Source: Methanocella sp. PtaU1.Bin125
Lineage (GTDB): Archaea; Halobacteriota; Methanocellia; Methanocellales; Methanocellaceae
Assembly: GCA_002067315.1 (NCBI GenBank)
Contig: MVRA01000061.1
Coordinates: 1-55,432, forward strand
Reading direction: 5' to 3'
Length of the DNA stretch: 55,432 nt
In this document: piece by piece, positions 1-8,532 of the stretch
How the letters are laid out: every line of letters starts with the position of its first letter
Numbering within the stretch: the stretch's first letter is position 1
The notes under the pieces: generated by a model
Seen by the model: the letters and a program-made list of their open reading frames with translations, nothing else
The model's database searches: none
What the model was told of the DNA's origin: nothing
Program-made: the position numbers and the translations under genes

Positions 1-562
1 AGCAGATGTATTCTCATTCAGAGAATCATCGGCCAGGAAATATCGAACAACCAACCAAACATCAGATCCACGACCACACCCCACAGGGGAGCGTCCCTCG
101 GATCCTCACCACGACCCCGGAGGGGTCGTCATATGCCGCGGCCTTAGAACAGCCACTCATCCCGTGCTGACGCACTGGGTCTGGGCCGTATGAGCAGACC
201 ACGGCTATGATTTCTAACATTTTCCCGAAATTTCTCGGGAATGATATATTGTCTCGCCATCATACTTATATCTTTTCGTTGATGGCTCGCCCGTTCGCGT
301 CATTGCCGACTTTTGTCTCAATGCCGCGCGGGATTACATCTTAAGCGTTCCATCGTATTTAAAGTTTTTCGCTGATGGACGCGAAAGACATCATATATGG
401 TCAGTTTTTACGCCAGCCAGTGACCAGACGGGCTGACCACGCAGATGGCAGGAAGCGACGGCCATGTTGAGCGATCAACCTTGCCCTGCAACCGCGCCAC
501 GCGCGAGTCATCAAAAGGCCTTTTTCGTACTTAAAGCTTTCGCCGGCCAGCATGTGATCCTG
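1..562. other. Intergenic region at window edge
   Basis: I see no convincing gene here. It holds two clean hairpins: an 8-bp stem at 111-129 (ACGACCCC, loop GGA, GGGGTCGT) and a 7-bp stem at about 222-241 (TTCCCGA / TCGGGAA). Either could be a terminator or an RNA-processing site for a gene lying left of the window or for the CHAT gene that ends at 563 on the minus strand. The rest is moderately AT-rich with no long open frame. Confidence 0.4.
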
Positions 563-2587
563 CTATGACGGCACATTCGTCTTACACCTGCGCTGCGTAA
601 CCATACGCCGGAGATCGCTCAGCGCGGAATTGACGGCGGCCGCGACGCTGTCGTACAGGCTGCCGCTATAAAGGCACATACCGTCCATCCGGTTGCATTC
701 ATCGGGAAGATCGCTGGCATGCAGCCCGGAAAGCTGGAAGCCGGTATCCGGTATCGCGCAGCCGCTCCCGGTCCCGATGATCAGGCCTTTTTCACTGCCT
801 GACATGTGGCAATGTAGTGTAAACCGGCGCCCGTTTCTGCGCAGGCGATAGAACGGCAGGGCGACGCCGCGGGCGTTGAAGACGTTATGATAGCCGTCGC
901 CGATCATCAGGTATTCCCTGCCGGTCACCGAGCACTCCCTGGCGCCCAGGTACGAGGTCATCACCGGATAGCCGTAGGCCAGCATCCGGTAGAAGCCGGC
1001 ACAGACGTCGAGCGCGGCCTCGTCGATCACCCGGAACAGGGTGGCGATCCCGCAGACGGAGCCTTTTTCGATGAGCCGGGTGCCCTGGATGTAGCTGGAG
1101 CAGCAGTTGAGGAAAAAGAACGGGACGTTGTTCTCTTCGGCCCGGGAAAGGTCCGCGTAGCCGTCCGGGCATTTCAGGCCCGCGCGCTCGCTGTGGCCCG
1201 CATAGTGCAGCACGTCGAAGCCTTCGGATAACGTATGCAACAGGTCGCGGCAGCCCAGGTTCGCCCTGACTTCGATGGTTGCGATCCTTTCGAGCTGTCG
1301 CTGGATGAGAAGGGATTCCTTCAGCATCGGCGGCTCGTTACATATGATACAGACCTCGGGCTTCGTCCTGTCCCGCCCATGCTTCCGGCCGTTCTTCAAT
1401 GCGCCGATGCTGGAGAGAGCCGCATCCACCGGGCATCCCCCGGAGAACCAGAGCTGTGACTGCGCGCCGTAGAGTGATGGGAGCAGGACAGTCTCCGCAG
1501 TATCCGTACCGCCCCTCGTTACAGGTGTCCGTCGCGCCCGGTAATCCCTGACGGAGAGCGAGACGACGTCCCGCTCGGTGACCGGCGAGCCTGCGGGCGC
1601 ATACACGGCAGACAGCGACCGCATCAGGTATGGCATCAGCTCTACGCTGGACGGGACCGGGTCTACATAGGCGGCAGTGTGCGGGGCGTTAAAAGCCCGG
1701 CCGGCTGACCGCAGCCTCTCCATGTAGAGCCGGAAACGGTCCGGCATGCCCATGAGCATTAGCTCTTCCGGCGCATAGCCAAGGATAGCCTGCAGGTCTA
1801 TGCCTGCCAGCTGCCTTCCGGGGGTTGAAGCATACCGTGCGGCACAGTCAGCCTGGAATGAACGGGACAACATCCGGCCCGCCCACCGCTCGAACTGGCG
1901 ATAGCCTGCCGGTAAATCGATGATCTCGCCGCGAATGCTGACGGACGGGGTGTCGCCGACGCCGACCGATGCGCCAAGGTAACAGGATAACGGAGCCATC
2001 GCATACAAATATCGAAGGTCTGGCGGAAGGCGAAAGGCGATGGGGGAGACTGCCTGCTCGTGCCTGACGCTGGTACCTGCGGGCAGGAGACTGATGTCCG
2101 GGAGATCGGGGCGGAAGAACGGGTGGCTCCGCCAGGGCGATATCTTATCCCTGACAGCGCAAAGCGCAGATATGCACCGGAATAAGGATTCGGTGTCGGG
2201 ACCGGTCGCCACGGTGCATACGGGCTTTCGCCTGATCCCGACAGACACTGTTTTACTGCCTTTGCCCTGCATGATCAATCTCGCTTTCCCGGGGGTGAAT
2301 TCCAGCATGCAGTCTTCCCCGGGCGTCACGTAAAGCCGGTCGCCCGATTCGAGAACGACAGCCTGGCGGTTGCCGTATATATGGTGTCTGCCGTATCCGG
2401 CGCAACGGACGGACTCGATATCGGCCAGGTCAACGATGTATGCCGCATATACCCTTACGGTCAGCTGATCGATCGATGTCTCGACCCGGCGGTCCACGGG
2501 AAAGAACATTCCCGGCTGCCGGCTGGCCGCCATACAGGGGCCAACGGCCTCCGCTTCGCTAATCCCGGCGCTGCTCTCGCTTATCAT
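563..2587 (-). CDS. CHAT-domain (caspase-like) protein
   Basis: This is a 674-residue protein whose C-terminal part (about 410-570) looks like a CHAT domain, the caspase/separase-like peptidase fold. The candidate catalytic dyad is visible: His in HYAGH (461-465), on the strand FDVLHYAGH, and Cys in FFLNCCSSY (491-499, Cys495/496). The following stretch, with QGTRLIEKGS, RECSVTG and YLMIGDG, resembles the long archaeal CHAT proteins I know from haloarchaea. The N-terminal 400 residues match nothing I recognise and are predicted to be soluble; there is no signal peptide. An SD-like GAGGGG lies 7 nt before the ATG. It stands alone, with no effector or sensor gene next to it. CHAT proteases elsewhere cleave partner proteins in defence or cell-death pathways; a protease role here is inference. 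Confidence 0.75.
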   Translation of the reverse strand: MISESSAGISEAEAVGPCMAASRQPGMFFPVDRRVETSIDQLTVRVYAAYIVDLADIESVRCAGYGRHHIYGNRQAVVLESGDRLYVTPGEDCMLEFTPGKARLIMQGKGSKTVSVGIRRKPVCTVATGPDTESLFRCISALCAVRDKISPWRSHPFFRPDLPDISLLPAGTSVRHEQAVSPIAFRLPPDLRYLYAMAPLSCYLGASVGVGDTPSVSIRGEIIDLPAGYRQFERWAGRMLSRSFQADCAARYASTPGRQLAGIDLQAILGYAPEELMLMGMPDRFRLYMERLRSAGRAFNAPHTAAYVDPVPSSVELMPYLMRSLSAVYAPAGSPVTERDVVSLSVRDYRARRTPVTRGGTDTAETVLLPSLYGAQSQLWFSGGCPVDAALSSIGALKNGRKHGRDRTKPEVCIICNEPPMLKESLLIQRQLERIATIEVRANLGCRDLLHTLSEGFDVLHYAGHSERAGLKCPDGYADLSRAEENNVPFFFLNCCSSYIQGTRLIEKGSVCGIATLFRVIDEAALDVCAGFYRMLAYGYPVMTSYLGARECSVTGREYLMIGDGYHNVFNARGVALPFYRLRRNGRRFTLHCHMSGSEKGLIIGTGSGCAIPDTGFQLSGLHASDLPDECNRMDGMCLYSGSLYDSVAAAVNSALSDLRRMVTQRRCKTNVPS

Positions 2588-2714
2588 ACATACCCCTCAA
2601 TACAATGCCCGACAGGTCGGGCGTTCGTGCAATGAGGGTTGCGGCTGAAACGAGATATAAGTGATTTTGTCTGATCTTAAATGGGCCGTTTAATTTTAAT
2701 GACCCGGTATAACG

Positions 2715-3125
2715 TTATGGCTGGTAGAGATAGAATGTGGCCTGCTTAAAATTAATACACCGCGAATGCCGGTAGAACCGGCCAAGGTCGGCGTGCTCGG
2801 ACGAGAACGGGCGGATGATGAGATCGGCGCCCGCCTTCGCGGCCACTTCGGCGATCGGGCCCATCATGTCGGGCGGCGGCCGGATGGAGTAGACCAGCGC
2901 AGCGCCCCGGTAGAGGCTGAAGTCCGGGCGGAAGATGTCGTCCCGTACAAAGCGAATGCCGGATATCCCGGGATCCGTGACGTCCGTACATACGAGATCG
3001 AAGCGCTCCTGCAGCAGCCGGGCGACGTCCGGGTGTCTGCCCACACCCACTTCTACGATGCGGGCGCCGGGCGGATAGCGGGATAAAATGTAGCCGGCGA
3101 GGTCATCATAACCTATAATGCCCAT
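2715..3125 (-). CDS. UPF0146 family protein
   Basis: A 136-residue protein of the archaeal UPF0146 family. The fold is Rossmann-like, as in small SAM-dependent methyltransferases: the motif ARIVEVGVGRHPDVA near the N-terminus corresponds to the glycine-rich SAM loop and LVCTDVTD to the following acidic strand. No substrate is known for the family. I prefer the start at 3125 (MGIIGYDDLA), because GGAGG sits about 4 nt upstream; the reading frame is open to 3146 but the extra residues (MIIIWRL) would cover that ribosome-binding site. It is divergent from the acetyltransferase gene, with only about 40 bp between starts, so the two probably share a promoter region. Confidence 0.75.
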   Translation of the reverse strand: MGIIGYDDLAGYILSRYPPGARIVEVGVGRHPDVARLLQERFDLVCTDVTDPGISGIRFVRDDIFRPDFSLYRGAALVYSIRPPPDMMGPIAEVAAKAGADLIIRPFSSEHADLGRFYRHSRCINFKQATFYLYQP

Positions 3126-3164
3126 GAGCCTCCATATGATGATCAAAACGGTAAATACTTACGG

Positions 3165-3623
3165 GTGATGCCGCTGATCAATATCAGGCCGTTCGAGCTT
3201 AGCGATTCCCGGGATGTCCTGGAGATAGAGGAAGCTATTTTTAACGAGCCGAACCCGCTGCTGTACCAGGTGATGGAGAGCCTGCCTTCGGAAGGCTTCA
3301 TGGTCGCCGAATGCGACGGGACCGTCTGCGGCTACCTCGTGGGGACCATCTTCATGGACGAGGCGCGGGTGCTCCTGCTGGCGGTCAAAGAAGGCTACCG
3401 GAACCGGAAGATCGGCACGAAGCTGATGAACACGTTCATCGAATCGATACAGGGCCGGGCCAACATGGTGCGCCTCGAGGTGCGGAGCAACAACCTGGCC
3501 GCCCAGACGTTCTATTTCAAGATGGGCTTCCGGTTCATCGGGATCGTGAAGAACTATTATAAGAACGGCGACAGCGCCTACATCATGGTCAAGCCTTTAG
3601 ACCGGCTAACGCTTTTTCTCTGA
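3165..3623 (+). CDS. GNAT family N-acetyltransferase (RimI-like)
   Basis: A 152-residue GNAT acetyltransferase. The acetyl-CoA motif A is visible around residues 70-90 (LLLAVKEGYRNRKIGTKLM, the R/Q-x-x-G-x-G/A type loop), and motif B follows with LEVRSNNLAAQTFYFKMGF, which is typical of the RimI/NAA10 group that acetylates protein N-termini. The substrate cannot be read from the sequence. Two adjacent starts are possible, GTG at 3165 or ATG at 3168; neither has a clear SD, so a leaderless transcript is plausible. Its 3' end overlaps the 3' end of the convergent UPF0058 gene by 35 bp. Confidence 0.8.
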   Translation: MMPLINIRPFELSDSRDVLEIEEAIFNEPNPLLYQVMESLPSEGFMVAECDGTVCGYLVGTIFMDEARVLLLAVKEGYRNRKIGTKLMNTFIESIQGRANMVRLEVRSNNLAAQTFYFKMGFRFIGIVKNYYKNGDSAYIMVKPLDRLTLFL

Positions 3624-3861
3624 TGCCGGAGATCTCGATCCGCTTTCCCGCGGGGACGATGGAGTGGCCGGTGGCCCGGGTGATTTCCTCGCCAAGGACA
3701 TAGATCGCCCGCTTGTGGTCGTTTTTGCTGCGATGCACATGCGCCGGGCTGATGCGCAGTGCTTCGTAGCCGCTGAAGTCGGCGTCCGGGCATCCGGCCT
3801 CGATGTGGCGTTTCACCTGCGCCAGCACGCTGTGAATGTAAAGTAGCTCCTCTTTCTGCAT
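3589..3861 (-). CDS. UPF0058 family protein
   Basis: A 90-residue protein beginning MQKEELLYIHSVLAQVKRHIE, which is the signature opening of the archaeal UPF0058 family. A conserved GYEALRISPAHVHRSKNDHKRAIYVLGEEI stretch follows; the His residues there could bind metal, as the family is sometimes described as metal-binding. The frame is open to 3894, but the family begins at the Met at 3861. The function is unknown. The gene is convergent with the acetyltransferase gene and overlaps its last 35 bp, so antisense pairing of the two mRNA ends is possible. Confidence 0.75.
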   Translation of the reverse strand: MQKEELLYIHSVLAQVKRHIEAGCPDADFSGYEALRISPAHVHRSKNDHKRAIYVLGEEITRATGHSIVPAGKRIEISGIREKALAGLKA

Positions 3862-3996
3862 CGTACCATCCATAAGCCCCGCCGGGCTGAACATTGTAGC
3901 TACATATGGAGTATATACTTATTGGTTGGTAGATCGGCTGATGCAGGCCTAATTGCCAGGCAATCGTTAAAAAATAGAAAGGGGCTCGATGCCCCT

Positions 3997-5481
3997 TTAC
4001 TCGCTGGTAATCACTTTCACGTTGGCGGGCTGCTTGACAATGCTGCCCATCTTGACGCCCACGAGGTACTCGAGGTTCTTCTCGGCCGCGATGTCCAGCA
4101 TGCGCTGGGTGATCACGCCGTCGAAGACGACGCTCTTGACGTCGCCGTTGGTCTCCTTGAGCGTGTTGGCCAGGTCGCGGACCGCGACCGTCTGGAGCAC
4201 GTTCTTGTTCGCGTCCAGCAGCCTGGCGCTCAGGGTGCCCGAAAGCTCCTTCATGATGCCGTCGAACTCGCTGGGCTCCTTCTCCTTCCGGGGTGCGGCC
4301 TGCTCGCGGGGCTCGCGGGGCTCGCGCTGCTCGCGCTCCCTGCGGTCCTCGCGGCGGTCATCCCGGCGGGACTCCCTGCGGTCCTCGCGGCGGGACTCGC
4401 GGCGGTCGGATTCCTCGTCCGAGCCACGCCTCAGGCTCTTGCGCCTCGGGGTCTCTCCGCGCTCCGGGCGTTCCCGGCGCTCCTCGCGGCGCTCCTCGCG
4501 GCGTTCCTCGCGCTGCGGGTACTCGCGCTGCGGGGCTTCGCGCTGCGACGGCGCCTGCTGGGGCTCGGGCCGGGCGGCGAGTGCCTGCGCGGCCTCCGAC
4601 ATGGGCTCCTTCGCCCGCTCGGCCGACTGCGGCGAGGGGGTGATCTGCTTGTTGCGCCTGCGCTGCGGCACGTCGACGACCTGCTCGACCGGGACCTTGC
4701 TGCGGAGGGCCTTGATGACCTCTTTCTGGGTCAGCTCTTCCACGCCCTTGCCGTCCGGCGCGCGGGCGACGAAGTCCACGTCGGCCACCTGGAGCAGTTC
4801 CTTGAGAATGAGCTCTCCGCCCCGGTCGCCGTCGGTGAATACCGTCACGGTCTTCTTCTTGCTGAGCTCGGCCACGAGCTGCGGGACGTTGGTGCCCTCG
4901 ACGGCGATCGCGTTCTTGATGCCGAACTTGAGCAGGTTGAGCACGTCCGCCCGGCCCTCGACGACCAGGATCGCGTCCGAGTCGAGCACGTTCGGGCCGG
5001 CCGGCAGGTTGTCGATGAAGGTGACTTCCTCGACCCGCACCGCCTGCTTGACGGCGTCGGTGATCTCCTGGCTCTCGGGCACGGTATTATCGAACATCTC
5101 CGTCAGGATGTGCTTCGCGCGGTCGATGATCTGCTTCCGCTTGGACGAGCGCACGTCCTCGATCTTGGTGACCGTGATCTTCGAGATGCACGGGCCCACG
5201 CGGTCGATGGTCTCCAGCGCCGCCGCCAGGATCGAGGTCTCGACCTTGTCCAGGCTGCTCGGGATGAGGATGTTGCCGCTCGACTTGCCGTACTTAGAGG
5301 TGATGTTGACTTCGATCCTGCCGATGCGGCCGGTCTTCTGCAGCTCGCGAAGGTCCAGGTCCGCACCGAGGAGTCCCTCGGTCTGGCCGAAAACTGCCCC
5401 TACCACGTCGGGGCGTTCGACGACGCCCTCGGCGCTGATATGAGCGTGAATTACGTATTTTGTCGTGTCAGATTCTTCCAT
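3997..5481 (-). CDS. dnaG: Archaeal DnaG primase-like protein
   Basis: A 494-residue archaeal DnaG, the bacterial-primase-like Toprim protein that in archaea also associates with the RNA exosome. The Toprim domain lies at about 168-250, with the catalytic Glu in [10 protein letters not shown] (Glu175) and the DGDRGG metal site at 217-222. An N-terminal helical domain precedes it, and a conserved C-terminal domain runs from about 405 to 494. Between them, residues 310-400 form an extremely Arg/Glu-rich stretch ([10 protein letters not shown]-type repeats), probably disordered or helical and able to bind nucleic acid. The frame is open to 5673, but those extra residues are only translated repeat DNA; the family start is [10 protein letters not shown] at 5481. 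Confidence 0.93.
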   Translation of the reverse strand: MEESDTTKYVIHAHISAEGVVERPDVVGAVFGQTEGLLGADLDLRELQKTGRIGRIEVNITSKYGKSSGNILIPSSLDKVETSILAAALETIDRVGPCISKITVTKIEDVRSSKRKQIIDRAKHILTEMFDNTVPESQEITDAVKQAVRVEEVTFIDNLPAGPNVLDSDAILVVEGRADVLNLLKFGIKNAIAVEGTNVPQLVAELSKKKTVTVFTDGDRGGELILKELLQVADVDFVARAPDGKGVEELTQKEVIKALRSKVPVEQVVDVPQRRRNKQITPSPQSAERAKEPMSEAAQALAARPEPQQAPSQREAPQREYPQREERREERREERRERPERGETPRRKSLRRGSDEESDRRESRREDRRESRRDDRREDRREREQREPREPREQAAPRKEKEPSEFDGIMKELSGTLSARLLDANKNVLQTVAVRDLANTLKETNGDVKSVVFDGVITQRMLDIAAEKNLEYLVGVKMGSIVKQPANVKVITSE

Positions 5482-5946
5482 TTTTAACACTTCCCTGGTC
5501 CCTGACACTCTCGAAAATAGCCGGGTAATAAAAGTGGTCTGTCCGCAGGCCTTACATGCCATGCATGTCAATGTGCTTTGCACGTCGCACATGCCCCGCA
5601 TGTCGAACATGCCCCGCATGTCGAACATGCCCCGCATGTCGAACATGCCCCGCATGTCGAACATGCCTTGCATGTTAAGGACGCTTTACCAGACCTATGG
5701 CGTACCTGTATGCTGTACGCCATACGCTCATATATATCCGCTAAACGGCAATGCACAAATGGTGGGAGGTGTCACGCCGTTTTCGTGAAGTATGATGAAT
5801 GGATGATTATTACCCTGACTATTGAAGTGTAGGGAACCGTTGTCTCTACTTTTCAATGGAATGCCGCCGTCAACGGGCCTTCGTCATTATAGCGATCAGG
5901 CATGGTTGATCCGGCTTATTGGCGTACTACTGTGTGCGCTAGAGGT
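5482..5946. other. Intergenic region between Toprim gene and dnaG
   Basis: A 465-bp gap. Its main content is the palindromic repeat array at 5554-5678. On the minus strand, AT-rich stretches around 5730-5740 (tatatatccg) could be a TATA element for dnaG, which would put the repeats in or just before the transcript start. The remaining 200 bp up to the Toprim gene show no gene that I can support; the small frames across the repeats are artefacts of the 18-bp period. Confidence 0.5.
5554..5678. repeat. Tandem palindromic 18-bp repeats upstream of dnaG
   Basis: Seven head-to-tail units of 17-18 bp. Four are perfect copies at 5589-5660 (unit acatgccccgcatgtcga); degenerate copies lie at 5554-5570, 5571-5588 and 5661-5678. 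Each unit is a hairpin or palindrome: ACATGC, three bases, GCATGT. The spacer varies (CCC, CAT, CTT, TTT) while the arms are kept. In the second unit (ATGTGC-TTT-GCACGT) both arms change, so that pairing survives (one A:T to G:C swap, one G-T wobble). The array ends about 70 bp before the dnaG start, so it may be a multi-site operator or sit in the dnaG leader RNA. There are no unique spacers, so it is not a CRISPR. Confidence 0.9.
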
Positions 5947-6360
5947 TTAATAATGTTGTGGTTTCATGGAACAAACTACGCGCATCTTTTCCACGAAACT
6001 GTGCAGGCTCTCCACGTCCTTGATTTCCTTTTTCAGAAGGTCTCTGAGAGAATACCTGATGCTGTCGTCGGGCCGGGCGCCGTCCGCTTCCATGAACCGG
6101 CGGATCTGCAGGGCGACCTCTTCGCCACGCTCGTCCCAGTCGGTCAGTATGATAATGTCTTTCTTTGACCGGGCCAGGCGCTCGGACAGGTTCAAGAGCG
6201 ATTGCTGCGAGGTCATGACGATCTCGCCGGTGACGCCCAGTTTCTCCAGGGCTTCGCGATCGCGCCGGCCCTCGACCAGGACGACCGCGCCGCACAGGAC
6301 CCGATCTTTAAGCTCGTCGATGGCCTGATCGATCGCGGCGAGCCGCTCGCAGTCATCCAT
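5947..6360 (-). CDS. Small Toprim-domain protein
   Basis: A 137-residue protein that is essentially a lone Toprim domain. The acidic residues are present: Glu30 in VVLVEGRRD and the DWDERGEE motif at 74-81. It resembles the small archaeal Toprim proteins and the N-terminal part of RNase M5; it lacks the longer C-terminal half of RNase M5. A nuclease or nucleotidyl-transfer role on RNA or DNA follows from the family, but the substrate is unknown. Its start overlaps the end of the UPF0235 gene by 8 bp, so the two are co-translated, and dnaG, another Toprim gene, follows downstream. Confidence 0.75.
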   Translation of the reverse strand: MDDCERLAAIDQAIDELKDRVLCGAVVLVEGRRDREALEKLGVTGEIVMTSQQSLLNLSERLARSKKDIIILTDWDERGEEVALQIRRFMEADGARPDDSIRYSLRDLLKKEIKDVESLHSFVEKMRVVCSMKPQHY

Positions 6361-6670
6361 CCAGACGGGCCCCCATGAGCTTTATGACGGCTTCGACGCC
6401 GACGCCGCGTATCAAAACGCTCTTCCGGCTGTTCGTGGCGCCGGAAGTGATCTCTATGCTGGTCGAAGGTATGCTAAAAAGGCCTGAGAGCGCCCTGATC
6501 AGCTCATCGTTGGCCTTGCCCTTTTCCGGCGGGGCCATCAGCCTGACCTCGATGCGCTTCCGCCACGGGTTATAGCCGCTCGGCACCACGGTGCTCCGCG
6601 AGCCCGGGGATACTTCCAGGTCGATGACAGCGCCTTCTTTCGTGGCCCGGATGGCCTCTGCGAACGACAT
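6353..6670 (-). CDS. UPF0235 (DUF167, YggU) family protein
   Basis: A 105-residue UPF0235/DUF167 protein. The family pattern is clear: an N-terminal beta strand with VSPGSRSTVV, the conserved RLMAPPEKGKANDELIRALSG block in the middle, and ITSGATNSRKSVLI near the end (usually G..SR.K...I). The function is unknown. There is no SD before the ATG at 6670, but an AT-rich box (TTTTTATC on the minus strand) lies about 30 bp upstream, which suits a leaderless transcript. First gene of a short operon with the Toprim gene. Confidence 0.85.
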   Translation of the reverse strand: MSFAEAIRATKEGAVIDLEVSPGSRSTVVPSGYNPWRKRIEVRLMAPPEKGKANDELIRALSGLFSIPSTSIEITSGATNSRKSVLIRGVGVEAVIKLMGARLDG

Positions 6671-7153
6671 TAGTGTGTTGTTATCGAGTTTTGATAAAAA
6701 GCGTTGCGGTTTGCTACGGCTGTGAGATGAAAAATAATAACAGGGAACTATCCCCTGGCCGCTAACTCCGGGAGATCATCCTCGTATGAGTAATCTCGCT
6801 GTCCTTCCCGGTTACCCTCGCAGCCGGGGTTGAATATTCCGCGTTGAGGTTGTCTTGTCCCTCACAGACAGGAATACCCATTAACTCGGGCAAGGACCTT
6901 ACAACACGGATGTATGATTTTGCTCCCATTATGCACGGACGATCACAAAATCATTGACTGATGCATTCACGCCCGTCCTCGTAGAGAGCAGGATATAGTG
7001 TACGGTGCGAGGTTATAAAGTTTATCATCGCGGAAAGTCGAGAGACCGGCAAGGAAGAGGCGATGATCGCCCATTCTGGCGACCGGGACGCTGGCGGGCG
7101 GTCGCGCACGCGATGGCAGGAAAGGTGCCCGGATAATGGCCGACAGGCAATTG
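6671..7153. other. Intergenic region upstream of UPF0235 and downstream of pyrC
   Basis: A 480-bp stretch between two minus-strand genes. The part next to 6671 must hold the promoter of the UPF0235/Toprim operon. The only frame with coding-like look is the 55-codon frame at 6762-6929 (separate entry). No repeat or RNA structure was recognised. Confidence 0.35.
6762..6929 (-). CDS. Possible small protein, unrecognised
   Basis: An ATG-started 55-codon frame that reads MGAKSYIRVVRSLPELMGIP and continues with one Cys and a Thr/Ser/Arg-rich tail. The start of it looks like a real amphipathic peptide, but there is no SD before the ATG and I recognise no family. It could equally be a decayed gene or chance. 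It is listed only because the surrounding 480 bp are otherwise empty. Confidence 0.2.
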   Translation of the reverse strand: MGAKSYIRVVRSLPELMGIPVCEGQDNLNAEYSTPAARVTGKDSEITHTRMISRS

Positions 7154-8485
7154 TTAACGAGCAGACTTCGGCCGACGGGCATAGCCCTTACCGCGGATGA
7201 GCCGCCCGGCGCCCCGCTTCGCGTAGAACTCTTTACCGTCGAGCAGCAGCTCGCCCCGCAGCATCACGGCAGAGGGAAAGATGCCCTCGAAGCCCTCGTA
7301 GGGGGTCCACCCGGCCTTGCTGTGCAGGTTCGCGGCAGTAATCACGCTCTTTGCGCCCATATCGACGAAGATGAGGTCCGCGTCGTACCCGCGCGCCAAT
7401 CGTCCTTTCCCGCCGATGCCGAAGACCATCGCCGGGTTCGCCGAGGTCATGTCGATCAGCCGCTGGAGCGGGAGCCGCCCGTCTGCCACGGCTTTCAGCA
7501 TCAGCGGCATCATGGTCTCCACCCCCGGGACGCCGGCGGGCGCTTCCCTGACGGGCAGCTTCTTCTCATCGGCTGTGTGGGGCGCGTGGTCCGAGGCCAG
7601 TACTTCGACGGTGCCCTCGTTGACCGCCTTCCACAGCGCGTTCACGTCCCGGTCGTCGCGGATGGGCGGGTTCATCTTGGCCCGGGCGCCCAGCCGCTTC
7701 CAGTGGCCCATGGTCAGGAACAGGTGATGTGGGGTGACGTCACAGGTAATCCCGGCCTTGCTGATCAGCTCGATCGACTTCGCGGTGCTGACGTGGGTGA
7801 TATGCATGGGGACCTTCGTCAGCCGCTGCAGCTCGATGGCCTCCGTCACGGCGTTGACCTCGGATTCCGGGGGACGCATCTGCGAGTAGACCGACGCCGA
7901 CGTATCGTTCTTCAGCGTTTTCTTGAGCCGTTCATGCAGGGCCTCGTCCTCGGCGTGGATGCTGGCCATCGCCCCCAGCCGGGCGATCATTTTTAGCGCT
8001 TCCCGGAGCGTTTCGGGGTCCAGGCCCATGCCCCCGGTGCTGTGCGCCATGAACACCTCCCCGAACGCCAGCACGCCCAGTTCCCACAGCCGGGGCAGCC
8101 GCTTCAGGTTACCGGACACGCCGCCGTTGATGGCGAAGTCAATCATGCATCGGTTCTGCGCCACTGTGCGCTTGACCTCGAAGGAGTCTTCGTCGACCGT
8201 CGGCGGGTCGGTGTTGGGCATGTCGACCACCGTGGTGACGCCCCCGTAGATCGCCGCCCTCGAGCCGGTCAGCCAGTCCTCTTTCTCCTCCTGTCGGAGG
8301 TCGCGGAAGTGGACGTGCGTGTCGATAGCGCCCGGCATGACCAGCATGCCCCGGGCGTCGAACGTCTCCTCGCCCTTCAAAATTTTCCCGATGCGGCTGA
8401 TCTTTCCCTCGTCGATGCCAATGGAACAGGAAATGATCTCGCCGTCCAGGAGCGCCCTTGCGTTCTCCACTACCAGCCCGTGCAT
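7154..8485 (-). CDS. pyrC: Dihydroorotase
   Basis: A 443-residue amidohydrolase that closes carbamoyl-aspartate to dihydroorotate in pyrimidine synthesis. All metal-site motifs are visible: DTHVHFRD (55-62), the HAED His (177), ITHVS (229-233), TPHHL (251-255) and SDHAPHT (298-304). MNPPIR (271-276) is the substrate-binding region typical of the long 'multifunctional complex type' dihydroorotases. The length is normal. Neighbours do not include other pyr genes. The start region faces the phosphate transporter operon across 240 bp that hold two palindromes. Confidence 0.93.
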   Translation of the reverse strand: MHGLVVENARALLDGEIISCSIGIDEGKISRIGKILKGEETFDARGMLVMPGAIDTHVHFRDLRQEEKEDWLTGSRAAIYGGVTTVVDMPNTDPPTVDEDSFEVKRTVAQNRCMIDFAINGGVSGNLKRLPRLWELGVLAFGEVFMAHSTGGMGLDPETLREALKMIARLGAMASIHAEDEALHERLKKTLKNDTSASVYSQMRPPESEVNAVTEAIELQRLTKVPMHITHVSTAKSIELISKAGITCDVTPHHLFLTMGHWKRLGARAKMNPPIRDDRDVNALWKAVNEGTVEVLASDHAPHTADEKKLPVREAPAGVPGVETMMPLMLKAVADGRLPLQRLIDMTSANPAMVFGIGGKGRLARGYDADLIFVDMGAKSVITAANLHSKAGWTPYEGFEGIFPSAVMLRGELLLDGKEFYAKRGAGRLIRGKGYARRPKSAR

Positions 8486-8532
8486 AATGGTAGAGACTGC
8501 CTGCCGGGATAAATAGGTTTTTACGGCATCTT

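Noticed and set aside
3922-5487. Very long plus-strand frames (521 and 484 codons) across dnaG
   Set aside because: They are antisense to a clear DnaG and arise from its high GC and Arg/Glu repeats; the translations are Leu/Arg/Ser-rich without any domain.
5589-5678. CRISPR-like short repeats
   Set aside because: Units are directly adjacent with no unique spacers, only 18 bp long, and no cas genes are near.
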